Source: Myxococcaceae bacterium (GTDB lineage Bacteria > Myxococcota_A > Polyangia > Polyangiales > Ga0077539). From it: a stretch of DNA of 64,000 bases. The stretch is from the NCBI GenBank assembly GCA_004297725.1, contig SCUS01000133.1:332455-396454 (forward strand). The letters run 5' to 3'. The position numbers were made by a program, and so were the translations under genes. The notes beneath the pieces were generated by a model. The model made no database searches. It had not been told where the DNA came from and was given only the letters and a program-made list of their open reading frames with translations. Positions 31,939 through 40,875 of the stretch are shown here, one piece after another. The first letter of the stretch is position 1, and every line of letters begins with the position of its first letter.

Positions 31939-33456
31939 TCACTGCCTCACCGCCCCGTCGCGAGGGCTCTGCGCGTCGTCGCTGCTCATCGAGGGCGCCG
32001 CGGGCAACCATACCGTGAACGCCGCCCCGGGGAGCTCGCTACCGGCCTCACCCTGGTCGACCATCACCCGACCCCCGAGCTCCTTCACGAGCCCCGCCAC
32101 CACCGCGAGCCCGAGGCCCGTCCCGCCGGACCCCAGGCGCGTCGAGAAGAACGGATCGAATACCTTCCCCCGTATTCCCTCCGCCACCCCGGGGCCCGCG
32201 TCGCGCACCGTGACCCGCACCATCTCCCGGTCGGCGTCCCGGCCCCGCGCCACGGTGACCTCCAGCCTGCCCCCCTCGCGCTGCGCCTGCACCCCGTTGA
32301 GGCACAGGTTGAAGAGCACCTGGAACATCTGGTCGTGTGGCGCCGCCACGATCAGCGGCTCGCCGCTGGCGACCCCGAGCGTCGCCCGCACCTTCGCCCG
32401 CCGGCACTCCTGCCCCAGGAAGCCGACGACCTCCTTGGCCACCGCGCCGAGGTCGCTCCGCTCCGAGGCCCCCTTCGAGGACGGCCGGGACAGCGACAGG
32501 AACTGCGACATCACCTTCGCGATGCGCTCGCACTGCGTGGCGATGCTCTGGAGGCTTGCCCTCAGGTCGTCGGGCACGTCCTCCCGCTCCGCCGCGACGC
32601 GCGCCCGCCCGAGGATCACGTTGAGCGGCGACCCGATCTCGTGCCCCAGCGTGGCCGCCACCTGCCCGGCGACGGCCAGCATCTGCGCGCGGTGCAGCTC
32701 GACCTCCAGCGCCGCCCTCGCGGTCTCCTCGTCCGAGAGCTGCTCCCTCGCCCGCTTGAGCGAGCGCGTGAGGGCGTTGAAGGCGTCGCCGAGGCGCTGC
32801 ATCTCGTCGCCGCCGGTCGACACCACCGTCTCCAGGTCGCCCGCGGCCACCCGCGTCACCCCGTCGATGAGCTGCTCTACGGGCCCGGTCATCGAGCGCG
32901 CGAGGCGCGCCGCGAGCAGCGCCATCACCGCCGTCAGCACCCCGGCCATCGCCGCGAGCTGGATGCCCCACGAGCGCAGCGCGTCGCGCAGGTACTCCAG
33001 GTCGCGGATGACCACCACCGCGCCCACCAGCGTCGCCTGCGCGGGGCGCACCAGCTCGACCCGCACCAGCGCGTCGTGGTTGCCGAAGGGGCGCATCTCC
33101 CGCCGGTCGCGGCGCTCTCGGAAGGAGACGCGCACGATGCGGTCGAGGTCGCCCCGGTGCACCCTGGCCACCTGCGAGCCGCCGACCCAGTCGCCGTCGG
33201 GGCCGTAGATGCCGATGCCGAGCACCCTGGTGTCGTGGGTGAGGCGCTCGGCGAGCGCGTGCAGCTCGGCGACCTCGACGTCCGCCGGCAGCGCCGTGAC
33301 CGTCTCGCCCAGCAGCGTGGCCGTCTCGCGCACCTCCGTCTCGGCCTCGGAGAGAAGCTCCTGGCGGTGGTAGCGCGCCCCGAGGACGCCGTATACGCCG
33401 AGGCACACCACCACCGGGGCGGTGAGCATCAACCAGTAGCGATCGACGAGGCGCAT
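31939..33456 (-). CDS. Sensor histidine kinase (HAMP, HisKA, HATPase_c)
   Basis: LGHEIGSPLNVILGRA H-box; RVTVRDAGPGV; GSGGTGLGLAVVAGLVKELGG; two N-terminal TM regions. Confidence 0.92.
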   Translation of the reverse strand: MRLVDRYWLMLTAPVVVCLGVYGVLGARYHRQELLSEAETEVRETATLLGETVTALPADVEVAELHALAERLTHDTRVLGIGIYGPDGDWVGGSQVARVHRGDLDRIVRVSFRERRDRREMRPFGNHDALVRVELVRPAQATLVGAVVVIRDLEYLRDALRSWGIQLAAMAGVLTAVMALLAARLARSMTGPVEQLIDGVTRVAAGDLETVVSTGGDEMQRLGDAFNALTRSLKRAREQLSDEETARAALEVELHRAQMLAVAGQVAATLGHEIGSPLNVILGRARVAAEREDVPDDLRASLQSIATQCERIAKVMSQFLSLSRPSSKGASERSDLGAVAKEVVGFLGQECRRAKVRATLGVASGEPLIVAAPHDQMFQVLFNLCLNGVQAQREGGRLEVTVARGRDADREMVRVTVRDAGPGVAEGIRGKVFDPFFSTRLGSGGTGLGLAVVAGLVKELGGRVMVDQGEAGSELPGAAFTVWLPAAPSMSSDDAQSPRDGAVRQ

Positions 33457-33505
33457 GGGAGGGGGAACGCTTCTTAGCCCCCAGCGGCGGGAGAAGCGAG
33501 CGGGC

Positions 33506-35065
33506 TCAGCGGTGGACGCGGAGCACGTAGCGGAGGCGCACCTGGCTCTCCTTGTAGAGCAGGTACTCCGACTGGGTGAACGAGCTCTTGGCGTGCGCGG
33601 GCACCTTGATGGGCTTGCCCTGCGGCACGACGACCTTCTTGCCGTCGAGGGTGATGGTGATGTCGTGCTGCGGATCGGGCTCGGTGTGGCCGCGCGCCAC
33701 GATGGAGTCGTAGCCCTTCGGCGCCTCCTTGAGGGAGGAGTCGTCCTTCAGGATGGAGTGCTCCTTGCCGAGCGCCGCCTCCGCCAGGAACATCACGCCC
33801 GTGCTGCCCGCCCAGCCCACGTAGTTGACGGACTTGCCGTTCTCCGAGGCGAGGTAGATGCCCTTGCCGACGCGGCCGCCGGAGTGCGGCATGATGCGCA
33901 GCCCCGACCCGAGGATCGCCGCCACCACGGCGACGTTGGTGCCGTGCCAGAGCAGCTTGCGCTCGGCGATGGTGTCGTGCGCCTTGAAGCGATCGTGCTC
34001 CCCGTGGCGGTTGAGGCGGAACACGTCGACCAGCTTGAGGTTGTAGTAGCTGGCCCCGGTGGACTGCAGGTACTTCTGGATCCAGGCGTACTCCTCGGAG
34101 CTCGGGTCGATGTACTCGAGGTCGGCCTTGATCTTCTTGTAGTTCTCGTCGGCCGGGTGCGGCACGGCCTCGGGCTCGGGCCCCGCCGCGGCGGCCTTCT
34201 CCATGCTCAGCGCGATCTCGATGTCGTTGAGCACGTTGAGCATCTCCACCTTCTTGTGGAGCAGCTCCGGCGTGTTGATGGGCGGCGGAATCTTCCGCCC
34301 GAAGCTGTGCGGGATGAGCGTGTAGAACTTCGACGAGATCGTGTTGATCTGATTGGCGTTGGCGGTGTTGATCGCCTGCTCGAGCTCTTCGAGGACGTCG
34401 TAGCCCTTCTTCACCTGGGACTTGGAGATCTGCCCGAGGGGCATCTTCTTCACGTCGATGTCGAAGGACGCCATCGCGCCCTTGAACATGTCCTGGTCGA
34501 AGATGAGCTGCATGAAGTTCTGCACCGAGGTGTGCAGCGCGCTCGGGAGCACCTTCTTGGTGACCTTCGGCTGGAGCGACGCGGCGGCCTTGTCGATCGC
34601 CTTGAGCTTCTCCTCGACCTCCGCGGCCTTGGCGCTGTCGGCCGAGCGCTCGATCTCGATCAGCGCGTACTTGCCCGCCTTGGCGACGAAGTTCTTCCGG
34701 TTGTCCCAGCCGTTGCCGGACTTGTCCTTGAACTTCGCCTCGAAGTCCTTGATGGCGCTCGCCGCCGCCGGGTACGGGCCCTTCAGCGCCGTCTGGCCGA
34801 CCTCGCCCACGCGGCCCCAGCGGTTCCACGCGTAGAACTTGCCGCCCGACTCCAGCACCTGGATCACATAGAACTTGTTGTTGTTCGCCCCGATGTTCGT
34901 CTGGTTGAGCATGCAGTCGTAGTCCTCGTGGACCTTCGCCGTGCTCTTGAGGGGACAGTTGTCGTCGACCGGGATGGTCACCGCGCCCGCGGCCGGCGCC
35001 GGGGCCGCCGTCGTCGTCGCTGCCGTAGCCGTAGCCGTCGTGCCCGTCGTCTTCGCCTTCGCCAT
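33506..35065 (-). CDS. Poly(ADP-ribose) polymerase: WGR + PARP regulatory + PARP catalytic domains
   Basis: KFYVIQVLESGGKFYAWNRWGRVGEVGQ (WGR); LLWHGTNVAVVAAILGSGLRI, GKGIYLASENGKSVNYV, FTQSEYLLYKESQVRLRYVLRV (H-Y-E catalytic pattern); ATG 35065 preceded by an AGGAAAGG-like RBS. Confidence 0.92.
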   Translation of the reverse strand: MAKAKTTGTTATATAATTTAAPAPAAGAVTIPVDDNCPLKSTAKVHEDYDCMLNQTNIGANNNKFYVIQVLESGGKFYAWNRWGRVGEVGQTALKGPYPAAASAIKDFEAKFKDKSGNGWDNRKNFVAKAGKYALIEIERSADSAKAAEVEEKLKAIDKAAASLQPKVTKKVLPSALHTSVQNFMQLIFDQDMFKGAMASFDIDVKKMPLGQISKSQVKKGYDVLEELEQAINTANANQINTISSKFYTLIPHSFGRKIPPPINTPELLHKKVEMLNVLNDIEIALSMEKAAAAGPEPEAVPHPADENYKKIKADLEYIDPSSEEYAWIQKYLQSTGASYYNLKLVDVFRLNRHGEHDRFKAHDTIAERKLLWHGTNVAVVAAILGSGLRIMPHSGGRVGKGIYLASENGKSVNYVGWAGSTGVMFLAEAALGKEHSILKDDSSLKEAPKGYDSIVARGHTEPDPQHDITITLDGKKVVVPQGKPIKVPAHAKSSFTQSEYLLYKESQVRLRYVLRVHR

Positions 35066-35147
35066 GGACTCGCCTTTCCTCCTGCGCGACCCGTCCGTCG
35101 CGGGGCCGCGGTTGTACAACGCCGCGACCCTCCGCGGTACCTTCGCC

Positions 35148-36605
35148 CTAGGACCGACGCACCCTGCGCCAGATCCCCACGCCCAACGCCCCCGCGACCG
35201 CCGCGGCCAGGGCCCACCACACCGCCGCACCCGGCGACTCCGAGGCACCGGTGACCGGCGTCGCCGGGCGACGAGCCGCGACCGCCGCCCCCGCGTCCGA
35301 GGGCTCCTCCTCGATCGACGGGATGGCCGGCACCGCGGGCCTCGCCGCCGCCGCGACAGGCGCGGACACCGCCGCCAGCTCGACCCCCTCGCAGGTGCGA
35401 GCGCATCGCGCCTCCCCGCCGCCCTCCACCACCCCGCAGCGATCGTCGACCGAGCCCCAGCGCGAGAGCGGCCCCGCCACCCGCAGGTCACCCAGGCGAT
35501 TACCGCACAGGGTATTCGAGCGCAGCGCCGCGGTGACGCAGCGACCGCCGCGCCCGTAGCCCTGCCGCCCCGCCGTCCGGCACGCCTCGGAGAAGGCCAC
35601 CACGTCGTTGGGAGAGCCCACGGTGCGGTCGATGGCCAGCTCCCGATCGCCCTCGCGCCGCTTCCAGACCTCGCCGCTCGCCGGGCACGCGTAGTTGGGC
35701 ACGCAGCCAGGGACCCCCAGCGCGTCGACCACCTCGGGCCCGCAGTGCCGGATGTGCGCGTCGAAGCGCGCCTGGTCGACGCCGCCGTCCGCCCCGCCCG
35801 ACCGCGCCCGGATCACCGCCCCGCGCGAGCGCTCCTCCGGCAGCCAGCTCTCGTGCACGGTGCAGCCGCCGCAGCCCGACGAGAAGAGCAGCAACGTCCC
35901 AGGGGCCGTCCCCCCCGGCGCCGGAGCGCACGAGCACGCGTCCCACGGCCCTCCCCGGGCGCCCGCCCCCTGCGCCTGCACCTCGCCCAGCAGCACCCCG
36001 TGGTCGTTGCTGGCCACGGTGTTTCCCGTGAGCACCGGCATCGCGTCGCAGGCCGCCACGCCGACCCCTCCGCCCTCCACCCTCGACCGCACGATCACCA
36101 CCCCGGTGCTCCCGAGCGGCATCGCGCGGGCGCACTGCCCCGCGTCGTCGGCCCCCATGGAGACGCCCACCCGGTTGCGCGCCAGCACCGCGCGCACCAC
36201 CCGCACGTCGTGCGAGCCCTCGATGCGCACGCCCACCCTCGCGTCGCTCACCACGGCGTTGAGCAGGGTCACCGTGCGCCCGCCCGCCACGCGAAACCCG
36301 ACGCCCCCCTCCTGCGCCTGGACGTTGCGTACGACGACGTTCTCCGCCGCGACCTCGACGCCCACCGCCGCGCCCCGCACGGTGTGGCGGTGCCCGTCGA
36401 AGGTCGCCCCGCGCCCGGCGATGCGCACGCAGGTCGCGGCGCTCGACGCGTCGATGTCGCCGCGCAGCTCGGCGAAGGCGTTGTCCCGCGAGAGCGCCGC
36501 GGTGCACGACTCGCACGAGTCGCAGCTCGAACCCGACTGCTGCGCGCTCGCGACCGACGGCAGCGCCAGCAGCCCCGCGAGCGCCCACACCCCGCGCCCC
36601 GTCAC
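35148..36605 (-). CDS. Secreted right-handed beta-helix repeat protein with C-terminal TM anchor
   Basis: Signal peptide [21 protein letters not shown]; repeated VGVxVxxxxVxVRxxxxxxxGVGxxV pattern; C-terminal TM followed by RRVRRS; GTG start overlaps the purD stop. Confidence 0.72.
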   Translation of the reverse strand: MTGRGVWALAGLLALPSVASAQQSGSSCDSCESCTAALSRDNAFAELRGDIDASSAATCVRIAGRGATFDGHRHTVRGAAVGVEVAAENVVVRNVQAQEGGVGFRVAGGRTVTLLNAVVSDARVGVRIEGSHDVRVVRAVLARNRVGVSMGADDAGQCARAMPLGSTGVVIVRSRVEGGGVGVAACDAMPVLTGNTVASNDHGVLLGEVQAQGAGARGGPWDACSCAPAPGGTAPGTLLLFSSGCGGCTVHESWLPEERSRGAVIRARSGGADGGVDQARFDAHIRHCGPEVVDALGVPGCVPNYACPASGEVWKRREGDRELAIDRTVGSPNDVVAFSEACRTAGRQGYGRGGRCVTAALRSNTLCGNRLGDLRVAGPLSRWGSVDDRCGVVEGGGEARCARTCEGVELAAVSAPVAAAARPAVPAIPSIEEEPSDAGAAVAARRPATPVTGASESPGAAVWWALAAAVAGALGVGIWRRVRRS

Positions 36606-37876
36606 GGCTTCCCCCAGGTGCCGACGTCGCTGCGGTGCTGCTCCCCGGGCCAGCCGATCTTCGCGACCGCGGCGTAGGCCCGTCGCGCCGCCGCCTCCAG
36701 CGAGGCGTCCCTCGCGACGACGTCGAGCACCCTCCCCCCGGCGGTGCGCAGCCCCCCGCGCTCGTCACGCCGGGTGCCCGCGTGGAAGACCCAGGTCGCC
36801 TCCGCGGCGGCGTCGCCCGCGCCCGAGATCTCCCCGCCGGTCACGGGGCTCTCCGGGTAGCCGGGCGCCGCCATCACCACGCAGGCCGCGGCCCCCCGGT
36901 GCCACCGCGGCGCTCTCAGGCTCGCGTGCGCCTCGTCCCCGCTCGCCTCGCGGAGGATCTCCCCGAGGTCATCGTCGAGGGCCACCATCAGCGCCTCGCA
37001 CTCCGGGTCGCCGAAGCGGACGTTGTACTCGAGCAGCATCGGCCCCCGCTCGGTGAGCATCAGCCCCGCGTAGAGCACGCCGCGAAACGGCGCCCCTTCG
37101 GAGCGCATGGCGGCCACCGTCGGGCGGATGATGGTCTCCATCACCTGCTCGACGAGCTCCGGGGTCTGCATGGGGTGCGGGGTGATCGCTCCCATGCCGC
37201 CGGTGTTGGGTCCGACGCCTCCGTCGCCGAGGCGCTTGTAGTCCATGGCGGTGGCGAAGAAGCTCGAAGAGAGCCCGTCGGACAGCGCGAAGAAGCTCAT
37301 CTCCGGCCCGACGAGGAAATCCTCCACCACCACGCTCCGCCCCGCCTCGCCGAAGCGCAGCTCGCGCAGCGCCTCATCGACCGCCGCGATCGCCTCGTCG
37401 ACGGTCATCGCCACGACGACCCCCTTGCCCGCGGCCAGCCCGTCGACCTTCACCACCACCGGCGCTCCATGAGCGCGGACGTACCCGCCCGCCTCGTCGG
37501 CGTCGGTGAAGCGCCGGTACGCCGCCGTCGGGATGCCGTGCCTCGCGCAGAGGTCCTTGAGGAAGCCCTTGGAGCCCTCGAGCCTCGCCGCCGCCGCGCT
37601 CGGGCCGAAGACCCCGATGCCCTTCTCCCGCAGCCGATCGGCGAGCCCCGCGACCAGCGGTCCCTCGGGCCCGATCACCACCAGGTCGGCCGCCATCGCC
37701 ACCGCCGCCTCGACGAGCCCGTCGAGCTCCGCGACGCCGATCGGCAGGCAGCGGGCGACCTCCGCGATGCCTGGGTTGCCCGGCGCCACCGCCAGTTCGT
37801 CGACCGAGCGCGACCTCGCGAGGGCCCACGCCAGGGCGTGCTCCCGACCACCGCCACCAACCAGAAGTACTCTCAC
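36602..37876 (-). CDS. purD: Phosphoribosylamine--glycine ligase
   Basis: [68 protein letters not shown]-grasp fold. GTG start at 37876. Confidence 0.96.
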   Translation of the reverse strand: MRVLLVGGGGREHALAWALARSRSVDELAVAPGNPGIAEVARCLPIGVAELDGLVEAAVAMAADLVVIGPEGPLVAGLADRLREKGIGVFGPSAAAARLEGSKGFLKDLCARHGIPTAAYRRFTDADEAGGYVRAHGAPVVVKVDGLAAGKGVVVAMTVDEAIAAVDEALRELRFGEAGRSVVVEDFLVGPEMSFFALSDGLSSSFFATAMDYKRLGDGGVGPNTGGMGAITPHPMQTPELVEQVMETIIRPTVAAMRSEGAPFRGVLYAGLMLTERGPMLLEYNVRFGDPECEALMVALDDDLGEILREASGDEAHASLRAPRWHRGAAACVVMAAPGYPESPVTGGEISGAGDAAAEATWVFHAGTRRDERGGLRTAGGRVLDVVARDASLEAAARRAYAAVAKIGWPGEQHRSDVGTWGKP

Positions 37877-37919
37877 CCCTCCCTCGTTACCACCTCCGCC
37901 CCCACAGGGAAGCACCCGC

Positions 37920-38729
37920 TCAGGGCACCCGACCGATGGCCGCGGTCCAGACCGCGACGTCCTCCGGGGTCATGGTGCCGACCGGGGGCAGCCGGGCGTC
38001 GGCGCACCCTCGATCGATGTCCACCAGGTACTGCTGCCTCGAGAGGAAGGTGCCCTTGCAGACCGGGGGGTCGGCCGTGTCCGGACCTTCGGCCACCACG
38101 CGAGCGCAGAGGTCGAACATCACCCACCCCGGCACCTTCGCCCGCTCCGCCGGAAAGGCGTACCCGAAGAGCACCAGGTGCGAGAGCAGCACCCGGGCGT
38201 GCTCTCCGAAGCGGGCGATGAGCCGCTCCCAGTCGAAGCGGTCGCCCCGGGCCAGCAGCAGGTGGTTGACGTCGGCGCCGTCGTAGCGCTCCCGCTCCAT
38301 CACGAAGGCCTTGGAACAGAGGGTCTCCTCCGCAGGGCAGATCCTCACCGGGACGCCCAGCAGCACGTCCGGCTCGGAGTACTCGAACCAGCCGCGGTCC
38401 ACCGCGCCGAAGCCGTTGCCCGCGCCGAAGATCACATCGATGAAGCGGTCGCCCACCCACGCCTTGGCGAGCCAGTGGGAGAAGACCACCTCGGTCCGGA
38501 AGCCCGCGTCCTCCAGCGCCGAGAGCGCCCCGTCGAGCGCCGAGCGCTCCACGAAGAGGTCGACGTCCTTCGTGTCGCGGTTGATGCCGCAGTAGTGCTT
38601 CAGTGCGTAGGCCCCGCCCACGAGGTAGGGCACGGCGCGCTCGTTGAGGGCCTTCAGCGCGTTGGCGAACTGCGCCAGCGTCGCCGCGTTCAGGGCAGGC
38701 TCTTGGGGAAGGAGGGATGCCAGTCTCAT
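37920..38729 (-). CDS. Nucleotidyltransferase-fold protein (AbiEii/DUF6036-like)
   Basis: [26 protein letters not shown] (GG...TxDxD nucleotidyltransferase motif). Confidence 0.75.
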   Translation of the reverse strand: MRLASLLPQEPALNAATLAQFANALKALNERAVPYLVGGAYALKHYCGINRDTKDVDLFVERSALDGALSALEDAGFRTEVVFSHWLAKAWVGDRFIDVIFGAGNGFGAVDRGWFEYSEPDVLLGVPVRICPAEETLCSKAFVMERERYDGADVNHLLLARGDRFDWERLIARFGEHARVLLSHLVLFGYAFPAERAKVPGWVMFDLCARVVAEGPDTADPPVCKGTFLSRQQYLVDIDRGCADARLPPVGTMTPEDVAVWTAAIGRVP

Positions 38730-38850
38730 GCGCCGTCCTCCGCGATCGTTGCAGCCAGTGACGCCATCTCAGCGTGCAATGGCAGCAAGCGACGCGCCAC
38801 GAAGAGGGGGATGCTGGCGGCCGGGAGCCGGCGTCCCCAGAGAGGCATCC

Positions 38851-39570
38851 ATGCGCATCGCCGCCGTCGGGGACATCCACTGTCGCAAGGACGCCGCAGG
38901 CACCATCGCCCCCCACCTCGCGCCGGTGAACGACCTCGCGGAGGTGCTCCTCCTCTGCGGCGACCTCACCGACTACGGCCTCGCGGAGGAGGCCCACGTG
39001 CTGGCGAAGGAGCTGTCGGTGGTGCGCATCCCGATCATCGCCGTGCTGGGCAACCACGACTGGGAGTCCGGCGCCCAGGACGAGGTGGCGCGCATCCTCC
39101 GCGAGGCGGGCGTCCAGGTGCTCGACGGCGACGCCTGCGAGGTGCGCGACGTCGGCTTCGCGGGCATCAAGGGCTTCATCGGAGGCTTCGGGCGGGCCAC
39201 CCTCGGACACTGGGGCGAGCCCGTGGTGAAGCGCTTCGTGCAGGAGGCCATCGACGAGGCGCTGAAGCTGGAGTCCGCGCTCAGCCGCCTTCGCACCGGG
39301 CGACGTGTGGCGCTGATGCACTACGCGCCCATCCAGGAGACGGTGATGGGCGAGCCCACGGAGATCGTCGCCTTCCTCGGCAACAGCCGCCTCGCCGAGC
39401 CCCTCGGCCGCTATCCCGTCGACGCGGTCTTCCACGGGCACGCGCACCACGGCACACCGGAGGCGCGCAGCCCCACCGGCATCCCCGTCTACAACGTCGC
39501 GATGCCCCTGATGAGGCGCGCCTTCCCCGACTCGCCCCCGTTCCGGGTGCTCGACCTCGACGCGATGTAG
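38851..39570 (+). CDS. Calcineurin-like metallophosphoesterase
   Basis: [34 protein letters not shown] motifs. Confidence 0.9.
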   Translation: MRIAAVGDIHCRKDAAGTIAPHLAPVNDLAEVLLLCGDLTDYGLAEEAHVLAKELSVVRIPIIAVLGNHDWESGAQDEVARILREAGVQVLDGDACEVRDVGFAGIKGFIGGFGRATLGHWGEPVVKRFVQEAIDEALKLESALSRLRTGRRVALMHYAPIQETVMGEPTEIVAFLGNSRLAEPLGRYPVDAVFHGHAHHGTPEARSPTGIPVYNVAMPLMRRAFPDSPPFRVLDLDAM

Positions 39571-39617
39571 CGCCGCTTGCGACCGCGCTCCGATGCGCGC
39601 GATGATGAGCGCCTCCC

Positions 39618-40004
39618 GTGCGACCACGCCCCTCGGCACTGCCCCTCTGGATCCTCGCGCTCGTCGCCCTGCTGCTCGGCGCGCCCGCGGCGGTGGCCTC
39701 GCCCCTCGGCGACACCGCGGTGATTACGCTGGCGCAGCAGACCGGCGGGAGCTTCGGCGGCTCTCGCTGGGGCAGCGGCTCGTCGGGCGGCGGGTCGTCC
39801 TCGTCGGGCAGCGGGTCGTCCTGGAGCGGCGGCGGATCGTCGTCCGGCGGCCGAAGCCACAGCAGCGACGGCGGCGGCTTCGAGCTCGTATGGATCGTCA
39901 TCCAGCTGGTCATCTGGTGCTTCTCCGTGAGCCCCATCCTCGGCTTCGGGGTGCTCGGGGTCGGCCTCGCCTTCCTGCTCTTCGTCTGGTTCTCGAGGAG
40001 CTGA
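39618..40004 (+). CDS. Small membrane protein with Gly/Ser-rich linker
   Basis: GGSFGGSRWGSGSSGGGSSSSGSGSSWSGGGSSSGG linker then hydrophobic segments; start uncertain. Confidence 0.6.
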   Translation: MRPRPSALPLWILALVALLLGAPAAVASPLGDTAVITLAQQTGGSFGGSRWGSGSSGGGSSSSGSGSSWSGGGSSSGGRSHSSDGGGFELVWIVIQLVIWCFSVSPILGFGVLGVGLAFLLFVWFSRS

Positions 40005-40013
40005 AGACACGTC

Positions 40014-40427
40014 ATGGCTGATGCCGCCTCGCACGAGTTCAACGCCGCCGACGACGCGACCTTCCTGTCGCTGGCGAGCTCGGCCGCCCGGGTCGGAGTC
40101 GCGGGCTACGGTCTTGGCGTCAGCCTCGCCGCCGCGGGCTTCCTCGGGCTGATCCACCCGCCCTTCCACCTTCCGCCCCACGCCGCCCCGGTCATCGCCG
40201 CGGTCTGCCTCGTCGGCGCGATCCCACCCTTCCTGGCCGGGCGCCAGCTCCGCGACGGGGCCCGAAGCCTCCGCGCGGTCGCGACCACCGAGGGCGACGA
40301 CGTGGCCCACCTGATGACGGCCACCGACTCGCTCCAGCGAGCCTTCACGACCCTGATCGCCATGCTGGCGGTCTACGTCGTCGGCCTCGCGGTAGTGGTC
40401 GCGGTGATGTTTCCGAGGGGGGGCTGA
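40014..40427 (+). CDS. Small membrane protein, paralog of the next gene
   Basis: HEFNAADDATFLSLA...SLRAVATTEGDDVAHLMTATDSLQRA; four hydrophobic segments. Confidence 0.7.
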   Translation: MADAASHEFNAADDATFLSLASSAARVGVAGYGLGVSLAAAGFLGLIHPPFHLPPHAAPVIAAVCLVGAIPPFLAGRQLRDGARSLRAVATTEGDDVAHLMTATDSLQRAFTTLIAMLAVYVVGLAVVVAVMFPRGG

Positions 40428-40431
40428 CCCG

Positions 40432-40830
40432 ATGGCCGCGCACGAGTTCACCGCCTCGGAGAACCTCCGCTTCGCGACCCTGGCGCACCGGATGCGCGTC
40501 ACGGCGGTGCTGCTGGTCGCCCTCGCCGCGCTGGTGGTCGCGCTCTCCGGCGAGGCGCTCCACTCGCTCTGGTGGACGGGGCCCGCGGGCGCTCGCTTCG
40601 GCATCCTGGCGGTGGCGGGCCTCGTGCTCGCGATGGTGCTCGCCGTGCTCGCCCGCTGGATCCACCGCGCGGCGACCTCCTTCCGGGCGGTGGTCGACAC
40701 GTCCGGGGCCGACGTCTCCCACGCGATGACGGCCCTGCGCGCGCTGGGCCGCTCGCTCCGGGTGCTCGAGGCGGCCGCGCTCGCGAGCCTGGCGCTCACG
40801 GTGCTCGCGGGCATCGCGCACCTGCGCTGA
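40432..40830 (+). CDS. Small membrane protein, paralog of the preceding gene
   Basis: HEFTASENLRFATLA...SFRAVVDTSGADVSHAMTALRALGRS aligns with the previous gene. Confidence 0.7.
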   Translation: MAAHEFTASENLRFATLAHRMRVTAVLLVALAALVVALSGEALHSLWWTGPAGARFGILAVAGLVLAMVLAVLARWIHRAATSFRAVVDTSGADVSHAMTALRALGRSLRVLEAAALASLALTVLAGIAHLR

Positions 40831-40875
40831 GCGGTCTCTCGAATGTCCGCGGCCGGGTCCGCGTACACTCGCGCC

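Noticed and set aside
35148-35260. MYXO-CTERM sorting signal on the beta-helix protein
   Set aside because: C-terminal TM and Arg tail are present but the invariant Cys of MYXO-CTERM is absent; called a plain TM anchor.
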